5,341 nucleotides of DNA from Pirellulales bacterium (GTDB lineage: Bacteria; Planctomycetota; Planctomycetia; Pirellulales; Thermoguttaceae), in NCBI GenBank assembly GCA_030617125.1, contig JAUWWA010000164.1, positions 1 to 5,341 on the forward strand, in the 5' to 3' direction. This document shows, piece after piece, positions 1 through 5,341 of the stretch (positions are counted from its first letter, which is position 1; the number at the start of each line of letters is the position of its first letter). The notes below the pieces were generated by a model. That model made no database searches. It saw nothing but the letters and a program-made list of their open reading frames with translations, and had not been told where the DNA came from. Made by a program: the position numbers and the translations under genes.

Positions 1-458
1 ATTTCGGCCCGGGCGATGCGCGGCCCGGCGTCGAGCCGCGTCGTCATGTGGATTACGGTCACGCCGGTGAGCGTCTCGCCGTGGTAGATGGCCCAATGGA
101 CCGGCGCCGCGCCGCGATATTTCGGCAGCAGGGAGCCGTGAAGATTGATGCCACCCAGCCGGGCGGTCGCCAGCGTCTCGGATGACAAGATCTGCCCATA
201 GTCGCAAACCACCAGCAGATCGGCGCCGAACTCCACCAGCCGGCGCCTGGTCGCGGCGTCGTTGACGCTCACCGGGTCGAAGACCGGCGTGCCGTGCTCG
301 GCGGCGATGTCGCGGAGCGGACTGACCGCCGCGACCGGCTTGCCGCGATGGGTGCGCTGCGGCGCGGTAACCAGCGCCACAACTTCGTGGCGGCCTTCAT
401 ACAACCGGCGAACCATCGGCACGCCGAACGGCCCGGTGCAGAATACGATCAATCGCAT
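1..458 (-). CDS. fmt: Methionyl-tRNA formyltransferase, partial (C-terminal part beyond left edge)
   Basis: Transfers the formyl group of 10-formyl-tetrahydrofolate to the amino group of Met on initiator tRNA, in the cytoplasm. My own minus-strand translation from ATG at 458 stays open to the window edge (152 residues, no stop). It begins MRLIVFCTGPFGVPMVRRL, a Rossmann-like first strand. The family signature GGINLHGSLLPKYRGAAP lies at about residues 102-119, followed by GVTVIHM (132-138) and LDAGP (142-146). Catalytic residues of the family (Asn106, His108, Asp144 in E. coli) correspond here to N105, H107 and D143, so the visible catalytic domain looks intact. The usual N-terminal GTPxFA motif is altered to CTGPFGVP. 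The C-terminal OB-like tRNA-binding domain is outside the window. The gene starts 42 nt after the def stop in the same direction, a common def-fmt arrangement. No clear Shine-Dalgarno precedes the ATG, and an in-frame TTG lies two codons upstream, so the exact start is fairly but not fully certain. Confidence 0.93.
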   Translation of the reverse strand, partial: MRLIVFCTGPFGVPMVRRLYEGRHEVVALVTAPQRTHRGKPVAAVSPLRDIAAEHGTPVFDPVSVNDAATRRRLVEFGADLLVVCDYGQILSSETLATARLGGINLHGSLLPKYRGAAPVHWAIYHGETLTGVTVIHMTTRLDAGPRIARAE

Positions 459-500
459 GATCAAGAGTGTAAGGAAAAGCAAACCGACTGCAAGGGGGCA

Positions 501-1082
501 CTACGTCCGCAGTTCCTCCAACTCCCGCAAGCGCGTGGCGATCTGCTCGTCGTCGGGGATCTCGCCGCGACGCCGCAGCCCCGCAAACTCCAACTCTAAC
601 TCGCCGAGTGCTTCCTTAACCGATAACTTGGCGCTGTCGCTTAGGCGGTCGACGAACAGCACGCCGTCAAGATGGTCGCACTCGTGCTGGATTGCGCGGG
701 CGAACAGGCCGTCCAGTTCGCAGTGCAGTTCTTCGCCGCAGAGGTCATAGGCGGATAGGACGATCTGCTGTGAGCGCTTCACCGGGGCGAAGATCTCCGG
801 CAGGCTCAGGCAGCCCTCCTCGTCCTCGGCGGTGCCGTTGCGTCGGGCGATGACCGGGTTGATGAAGACGTGTTGCTGGTCCTCGGCTTGGGGGTCGGAC
901 TCGAGGTTCATCACGAACATTCGGTAGGGCAGATCGACCTGGTTGGCCGCCAACCCGATACCCTGGCCCGCGTACATCAGATCGAGCATTTCGTGGATGA
1001 TCCGCTTCACCTCGGAGTCGACGCGGCGCAGCGGTTTCGACTGGTGACGCAAGGTGGGATGAGGATACTTGATGATCCGCAC
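501..1082 (-). CDS. def: Peptide deformylase
   Basis: Removes the N-formyl group from nascent proteins; a metal-dependent hydrolase (normally Fe2+), cytoplasmic and ribosome-associated. The 193-residue product has all three family motifs: GIGLAANQ (residues 41-48), EGCLSLP (89-95, with metal ligand C91) and QHECDHLDG (132-140, with ligands H133 and H137 and catalytic E134). The N-terminus RIIKYPHPTLRHQSKPLRR is typical of the family and supports the GTG start at 1082, since the next Met is residue 32. A GAAGAG Shine-Dalgarno-like stretch (1092-1097, minus strand) sits 9 nt before the GTG. The C-terminal tail after about residue 165 is charged and helical (GELELEFAGLRRRGEIPDDE), a little longer than the catalytic core needs. 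It is the first gene of a def-fmt pair and has its own promoter in the divergent region. Family assignment is certain; only the start could be argued. Confidence 0.97.
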   Translation of the reverse strand: MRIIKYPHPTLRHQSKPLRRVDSEVKRIIHEMLDLMYAGQGIGLAANQVDLPYRMFVMNLESDPQAEDQQHVFINPVIARRNGTAEDEEGCLSLPEIFAPVKRSQQIVLSAYDLCGEELHCELDGLFARAIQHECDHLDGVLFVDRLSDSAKLSVKEALGELELEFAGLRRRGEIPDDEQIATRLRELEELRT

Positions 1083-1118
1083 GGGCTCGGTCTCTTCAGG
1101 GGGAGTAGTACACCTACA

Positions 1119-1147
1119 ATTATAAGCGCGCCGGCCGTCGAGGCGAA
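1119..1147 (-). promoter_or_regulatory. Sigma-70-type promoter for def-fmt
   Basis: Read on the minus strand, a perfect TATAAT (-10, positions 1124-1119) lies 17 nt downstream of TTCGCC (1147-1142), which matches the -35 consensus at three of six bases. Transcription would start near 1112, leaving a leader of about 30 nt before the def GTG. The -10 box stands out in a GC-rich background. The -35 is weak, so the promoter call rests mainly on the -10 and its position. Confidence 0.6.
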
Positions 1148-1153
1148 GAGGCG

Positions 1154-1182
1154 TTGACGCGTCCGGCGGCTCGCCCTAGAAT
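1154..1182 (+). promoter_or_regulatory. Sigma-70-type promoter for the VWA-TPR-ExbB-ExbD-ExbD operon
   Basis: TTGACG (1154-1159, five of six consensus bases) and TAGAAT (1177-1182, five of six) are separated by exactly 17 nt. Transcription would start near 1189, giving a leader of about 48 nt before the ATG at 1237. The spacing and match quality make this the best promoter in the window. It is nearly back-to-back with the def promoter, with 6 bp between the two -35 boxes, so the two RNA polymerases would compete or share a regulator. Confidence 0.65.
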
Positions 1183-1202
1183 TCCGGCGCTTGTCGTAAC
1201 TA

Positions 1203-1215
1203 CTGTCGCCGACAG
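1203..1215. promoter_or_regulatory. Short perfect dyad in the operon leader, possible operator
   Basis: CTGTCG-C-CGACAG is a perfect inverted repeat with 6-bp arms around one base. It lies about 14 nt after the predicted transcription start of the plus-strand operon and just before the GGAG ribosome binding site (1223-1226). A one-base loop makes an RNA hairpin with full pairing unlikely, so a protein-binding DNA dyad is the more natural reading. A 12-base match can arise by chance in GC-rich DNA, so this is only a candidate. Confidence 0.3.
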
Positions 1216-1236
1216 GATTTTCGGAGCTTTGGGCCG

Positions 1237-2196
1237 ATGTCCGCTGCCCGCGCCACCTTGCCGAGCTGGCTGATCTCACTGCTTTTGCACGCGGTGTTGA
1301 TCGTGGCGCTGGGCCTGACGCTTCGGCTGACCCCCCCGCAGGGTGCCATGGCCGAGCGGATCGCCGAGGTCGGCATCGTGCTGAAGCACACCGACGGTGA
1401 GACGGAGTACTTCCAGCACGAAGGCGAGGCCGGCGGAGGCGACTCCGCTGCCGCCGCCGCCACGGACACCGCCGACAGCCTCGCGGAACTGTTCGCCGAG
1501 AAGCCGCCGGCCGACGCGGCCGACGCCTTGCCACCGCCGCTGGCCGTGATCGGGCCCGGTGTGCTCGAACGCGGTGGCGTCGGCACGGCCGTCGGGGCCG
1601 ACGACGCGCCGCGTAGGCACCGCCGGGGTGTCGACGGAAAGGCGATAACAAGCGTTTTCGGCATCGAGGGCGAAGGCTACAAGTTCGCCTACGTGTTCGA
1701 CCGCTCGGGCAGCATGGGCGGGTCGGGCCGCGGCGCGCTTCGCGCCGCGAAGGCCGAACTCATCGCAAGCCTCAAGAGCCTCGAAAAAACCCACCACTTC
1801 CAAATAATCTTCTACAACGATCTGCCGTGGCGCTTCAACCCGACGGGCCACCCCGGCAAGATGTTCTTCGCCACCGAGCAAAACAAGGCCCTGGCGATCA
1901 AGTTCATCGGGTCGATCACCGCTGCCGGCGCGACCCGGCATGAAGAGGCGTTGTTGATGGCCATCGCCGTGCAGCCCGACGTGATCTTTTTTCTGACCGA
2001 CGCCGACGAGCCGAAGCTGTGGCCGGGGCAGTTGGCCAAGATCAAACGCCGCGCGGCTGGCATCACGATCAATGCCATTGAGTTCGGCTTCGGGCCGCAG
2101 TCGGATCGGAACAACTTCCTCGTGCAACTCGCCCGGCAAAACGGCGGCAAATACGCGTACGTCGATATCTCGAAGATGCTCCCAGTGCGACCGTGA
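1237..2196 (+). CDS. Membrane-anchored VWA-domain protein with a TonB-like N-terminal helix
   Basis: 319 residues. A single N-terminal hydrophobic helix (about 9-31) is followed by an Ala/Pro/acidic low-complexity linker (about 35-137) and a von Willebrand factor A domain (about 139-315). The linker and VWA domain should lie in the periplasm. The metal-ion-dependent adhesion site is complete: DRSGS at 155-159 (D155, S157, S159), T233 in GATRHEEA and D255 in FFLTDADEP. The helix has S14, H18 and L25, the same spacing as S16, H20 and L27 in E. coli TonB, the residues that contact ExbB/ExbD; the fourth TonB position (S31) is L29 here. The ATG has a GGAG ribosome binding site 10 nt upstream. It heads the operon with the TPR, ExbB and two ExbD genes, which suggests it is the moving partner of that motor. 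That role is inference; membrane anchor and VWA fold are seen. It could instead be a metal-dependent ligand-binding protein not driven by the motor. Confidence 0.88.
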   Translation: MSAARATLPSWLISLLLHAVLIVALGLTLRLTPPQGAMAERIAEVGIVLKHTDGETEYFQHEGEAGGGDSAAAAATDTADSLAELFAEKPPADAADALPPPLAVIGPGVLERGGVGTAVGADDAPRRHRRGVDGKAITSVFGIEGEGYKFAYVFDRSGSMGGSGRGALRAAKAELIASLKSLEKTHHFQIIFYNDLPWRFNPTGHPGKMFFATEQNKALAIKFIGSITAAGATRHEEALLMAIAVQPDVIFFLTDADEPKLWPGQLAKIKRRAAGITINAIEFGFGPQSDRNNFLVQLARQNGGKYAYVDISKMLPVRP

Positions 2197-2200
2197 AGGA
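2195..2200 (+). promoter_or_regulatory. Shine-Dalgarno that supports the ATG at 2208
   Basis: GAAGGA overlaps the TGA stop of the VWA gene (2194-2196) and stands 7 nt before ATG 2208, ideal spacing. It favours 2208 over the overlapping GTG at 2193 and over the GTG at 2334, which has no such site. A ribosome finishing the VWA gene would be placed directly on it. Confidence 0.6.
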
Positions 2201-2207
2201 TCCACGA

Positions 2208-3371
<1,164 letters not shown>

Positions 3372-3375
<4 letters not shown>

Positions 3376-4229
3376 ATGCCGAAACATTGCAGAAAGCCAC
3401 GTTTTGGATAATTGCCATCGCCGCCGCGACGTTGGTGTTCACGGCCTTCGGCGCGGCGGCCGAGGCTCAACAGCCAGGCCCGGCGGCCGCGGTCGCCGAA
3501 AGCCAGGAAGACAATGCTGAAACCGGCGCACCCGCCGCCGACACGTCGGGCTCGTTCTGGGAGATCCTTTCCGCCGGGGGCATTGTGGGCGTGTTCATCA
3601 TGCTCTTGTCGGTCGCCGCCGTGGCGCTGGCGATCGAGCACATCATGACGATCCGCGAGCCGGTGTTGATGCCGCCGGGCTTAGGCGACGAGGTCCGCGA
3701 GTTGCTCGCCGCCGGCAAGCTCGCCGCGGCCCAGCAACGCTGCCGCCGCGAGCCCAGCTTCCTGGCGTTCGTGCTTGGGGCCGGGCTGGCCGAGACCGAC
3801 AGCGGTTGGCCGGCCGTCGAGAAGGCCGTCGAAGACGCCGCCGCCGACCAGTCCGCCCGGCTGTTTCGCAAAATCGAGTACCTCTCGGTAATCGGCGCGA
3901 TCGCGCCGATGCTGGGCCTGTTGGGAACGGTGATCGGCATGATCCTCGCCTTCCGGAAGGTGGCCAGCACGCACGGCGCCGCCGGGGCCGCCGACCTGGC
4001 CGAGGGAATCTACCTCGCGCTGGTTACCACGGTCGAAGGGCTGATCGTGGCGATTCCGTCGCTGGCGGCGTTTGCGTTCTTTCGCAATCGGGTGGACCAG
4101 TTGGTGGCCGAGGCGTCGTACATGGTGCAGCACGCGTTGGCCCCGCTGAATCGGATTCGCGCGGCGGGCCACGCCAAGGGCGGTGTGTCGGGCGCCGGTC
4201 CGCCGCCGCCGCCGGTGGGAGGTCGCTGA
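3372..4229 (+). CDS. exbB: MotA/TolQ/ExbB-family proton-channel protein
   Basis: Inner-membrane subunit that, with ExbD/TolR proteins, uses the proton-motive force to drive work in the envelope. 285 residues. An N-terminal signal-like helix (about 10-30, ending AFGAAAEA) is followed by a Pro/Ala/acidic stretch to about 60. TM1 is at about 69-92, a cytoplasmic domain at about 93-167 (RCRREPSFLAFVLGAGL at 123-139), TM2 at about 168-194 and TM3 at about 212-237. Family motifs are APMLGLLGTVIGMI (178-191) and LALVTTVEGLIVAIPS (215-230), with pore threonines likely T186 and T220. A Pro-rich tail ends the protein. The start is fixed by an in-frame TGA at 3366-3368 just before ATG 3372; no good Shine-Dalgarno is present, so translation may depend on coupling from the TPR gene through the ATGATGA array. 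The stop overlaps the next start as TGATG. TolQ versus ExbB cannot be decided by sequence alone; no TolA, TolB or Pal is visible. Confidence 0.93.
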
Positions 4230-4660
4230 TGCGCGTGCCGACGAACCTCTCGCGCGCCGCCCTGGGCTTCAACATGACGCCGATGATCGACGTCGTGTTT
4301 CTGCTGATCATCTTCTTCCTCGTTTCCAGTCATCTCGCCCGGCGGGAAGTCGAGCTCGAACTGGACCTGCCCGGCGCCGCCACGGGCCGGCGAACCGAAG
4401 AAGACCAGTCGCGCCGCGTCGTGGTCAACGTGCTGCCGCAGGAGAAGCCCGAGGGACGCATCATGGTCGCCGGCCGATTGATGCGCGACGACGAGTTGGC
4501 CCGGCTGATCGAGTACGAAAGCCGCCGCACGGGCCGGCAGTTGGAAGTTCGCATCCGCAGCGACCGCAAGGCGCCCTATCGGGTCGTCGAGCCGATCATG
4601 GTCGCCTGCGCCCGTAGCGGCGTGTGGAAGGTGACGTTTGCAGTAGTAGCAGAGCAGTAG
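4229..4660 (+). CDS. exbD: ExbD/TolR-family protein, first copy
   Basis: 143 residues: short cytoplasmic N-terminus, one membrane helix (about 20-35) and a periplasmic domain. The signature FNMTPMIDVVFLLIIFFLV (14-32) contains D21, the proton-carrying Asp of the family (Asp25 in E. coli ExbD). The periplasmic part has the usual beta/alpha pattern (ELELDLPGA, VVVNVLPQ, ELARLIEYE, LEVRIRSDRKAPYRVVEPIMVACARSGVWKVTFAV). The ATG overlaps the ExbB stop by one base (TGATG), and its ribosome binding site GGGAGG (4217-4222, 6-nt spacer) lies inside the ExbB coding region, so the two are translationally coupled. The frame is open far upstream (from 3806), but that part overlaps ExbB and is not coding. 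It differs clearly from the second copy outside the helix, so it is a paralogue rather than a recent duplicate. Confidence 0.93.
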   Translation: MRVPTNLSRAALGFNMTPMIDVVFLLIIFFLVSSHLARREVELELDLPGAATGRRTEEDQSRRVVVNVLPQEKPEGRIMVAGRLMRDDELARLIEYESRRTGRQLEVRIRSDRKAPYRVVEPIMVACARSGVWKVTFAVVAEQ

Positions 4661-4670
4661 GAAGCCTGTC

Positions 4671-5120
4671 ATGCGACGACCGACATACCATAGCAACGAC
4701 CGCGGTCGGCTGGACGTGAAGATGACGCCGATGATCGACGTGATCTTCCTGCTGCTGATCTTCTTCGTCTGCACGGCCAGCTTCCGGCCGCCCGAGGAGG
4801 TCCTGCCGACGCGGCTGTCGCTGCCCGGCGCGATCGACAGCGACGTCGAACTCGATCCCGAGATGCTCGATCTCGACGAAATCGTCGTGAAAGTCCTCTG
4901 GCGCGAAGGCCGCGCGCGGTGGCAAATTAACAACCGCGACTACCAGCGGCTCGGCGACGTACAGGCCGTGCTCGTGGCCGCTTCCCGCGTGCAGGCCGAT
5001 CTGCCGGTGATCCTCGACATCGAGCCGGCCGTGCCGATGGAGGACGTGATCGACGTGTACGATCTGTGCCGCAAGATCGGGCTAGAGCGGGTCCAGTTCG
5101 CGGCGAAGGTGGAGGGGTAG
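4671..5120 (+). CDS. exbD: ExbD/TolR-family protein, second copy
   Basis: 149 residues with the same plan: KMTPMIDVIFLLLIFFVC (17-34) with the essential Asp at D23, one membrane helix, then a periplasmic domain. The linker after the helix is acidic and family-atypical (SDVELDPEMLDLDEIVV, about 57-73). It is followed by VLWREGRARWQINNRDYQRL and the C-terminal ILDIEPAVPMEDVIDVYDLC, then GLERVQFAAK, which resemble the usual ExbD C-terminal beta-alpha-beta end. It begins 10 nt after the stop of the first copy with an AGGA site (4659-4662) 8 nt upstream. Two unlike ExbD subunits next to one ExbB suggest a mixed ExbD dimer in the channel, though this is inference. It is the last gene of the operon before the repeat array and hairpin. 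Confidence 0.93.
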   Translation: MRRPTYHSNDRGRLDVKMTPMIDVIFLLLIFFVCTASFRPPEEVLPTRLSLPGAIDSDVELDPEMLDLDEIVVKVLWREGRARWQINNRDYQRLGDVQAVLVAASRVQADLPVILDIEPAVPMEDVIDVYDLCRKIGLERVQFAAKVEG

Positions 5121-5123
5121 AGG

Positions 5124-5166
5124 CTGGGGACTGGGGATTTGGGGATTTAGGGATTTGGGGATTTGG
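5124..5166. repeat. Tandem array, units CTGGGGA x2 and TTTGGGGA x3
   Basis: Starting 3 nt after the second ExbD stop: CTGGGGA, CTGGGGA, TTTGGGGA, TTTAGGGA, TTTGGGGA and a partial TTTGG. The unit grows from 7 to 8 bp within the array. It is noncoding on the plus strand. The G-runs (four GGGG and one GGG) are regularly spaced by 3-4 bases. Confidence 0.8.
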
Positions 5167-5189
5167 AATTGCATCATCATCAACAAACG

Positions 5190-5211
5190 CCCCGGCACTG
5201 CGGTGCCGGGG
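5190..5211 (+). terminator. GC-rich hairpin after the operon, possible terminator without T-run
   Basis: CCCCGGCAC - TGCG - GTGCCGGGG forms a perfect 9-bp stem with a 4-base loop, 70 nt after the last ExbD stop and 34 nt before the next gene's GTG. No run of T follows on the plus strand (GGTACTCGCG), so it is not a classical intrinsic terminator. It may slow polymerase, protect the 3' end of the mRNA, or separate the operon from the next gene. On the minus strand GTTTGTTG follows, but no minus-strand gene reaches it. Confidence 0.5.
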
Positions 5212-5245
5212 GTACTCGCGGTATAACCTCTTTGGCGAACACCAC

Positions 5246-5341
5246 GTGACAAACATAAGCTCATCATCGCACTGGTTGCTCGTGCTGCTGCTGGCGTTGG
5301 CGCCGTCGACGGTCGCGGCCGATGAGCGCTCCAGCGACCAG
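5246..5341 (+). CDS. Start of an exported protein, partial (right edge)
   Basis: From GTG 5246 the frame reads MTNISSSHWLLVLLLALAPS then TVAADERSSDQ to the last base: a short n-region, a Leu-rich hydrophobic core (about residues 9-19) and a likely cleavage after VAA (residue 24). This is a convincing Sec signal peptide, so the product should be secreted or periplasmic. No in-frame ATG is near and the Shine-Dalgarno is weak, so the GTG is the best but not certain start. Only 32 residues are visible and the family cannot be named. It follows the operon in the same direction after the hairpin and could be a further member or an independent gene. Confidence 0.6.
   Translation, partial: MTNISSSSHWLLVLLLALAPSTVAADERSSDQ

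Noticed and set aside
262..750. Plus-strand open frame over def and fmt
   Set aside because: Both minus-strand genes have full family motifs here; the plus product is Ser/Arg-rich shadow sequence.
1276..2205. Long minus-strand open frame opposite the VWA gene
   Set aside because: The plus strand encodes a complete MIDAS and membrane helix; the minus product shows no recognisable domain and no start signal.
3806..4228. Upstream in-frame extension of the first ExbD
   Set aside because: It overlaps the ExbB coding region in another frame and gives an Arg/Gly-rich sequence; ATG 4229 with GGGAGG upstream and the MTPMIDV motif near the N-terminus is the proper start.
4010..4933. Minus-strand open frame opposite the ExbD genes
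   Set aside because: Shadow of the two ExbD genes; Ser/Arg-rich with no domain.
5190..5211. Classical intrinsic terminator for the operon
   Set aside because: The stem is strong but no T-run follows on the plus strand, so it is kept only as a terminator-like hairpin with moderate confidence.
5222..5227. TATAAC as a -10 box for the gene starting at 5246
   Set aside because: No -35-like sequence lies at the right distance; the region there is occupied by the GC hairpin.

Overview
The window reads as a piece of a high-GC planctomycete chromosome, probably Pirellulales-like. That rests on the GC-rich codon use, the style of the peptide deformylase, a VWA + TPR + ExbB + two-ExbD cluster of the kind that recurs in Planctomycetes, and junctions filled with short heptamer repeat arrays. 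The lineage is an inference from memory of such genomes; no rRNA or other marker is present.

Left part, minus strand (1-1082): two translation housekeeping genes, def (peptide deformylase, complete, GTG start) followed after 42 nt by fmt (methionyl-tRNA formyltransferase, running off the left edge at residue 152). Together they add the formyl group to initiator Met-tRNA and remove it from new proteins.

Middle (1083-1236): a compact divergent promoter region. A minus-strand promoter with a perfect TATAAT serves def-fmt. A plus-strand promoter TTGACG-N17-TAGAAT serves the operon to the right, which also has a short perfect dyad in its leader.

Right part, plus strand (1237-5120): a five-gene operon. 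Gene 1 is an inner-membrane-anchored protein with a periplasmic VWA domain (intact MIDAS), whose single N-terminal helix carries the S-x3-H-x6-L pattern of TonB. Gene 2 is a secreted TPR protein. Gene 3 is a MotA/TolQ/ExbB-family proton-channel subunit. Genes 4 and 5 are two different ExbD/TolR-family subunits, each with the essential transmembrane Asp in an MTPMIDV motif. There is no ordinary TonB or TolA in the window. The simplest model is that the ExbB/ExbD motor drives the VWA protein, which would take the place of TonB, with the TPR protein as a periplasmic partner. This is the main candidate for an undescribed system here.

Four short tandem arrays, each of about five units of 7-8 bp and each with its own unit sequence, sit at three operon junctions (VWA/TPR, TPR/ExbB, after the second ExbD). 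Two lie in the open reading frame at the start of the TPR gene and make its true start uncertain. One supplies the last codons and stop of the TPR gene and the start codon of the ExbB gene. After the operon there is a strong GC hairpin without a T-run (5190-5211), then the start of another exported protein (GTG at 5246) that runs off the right edge.
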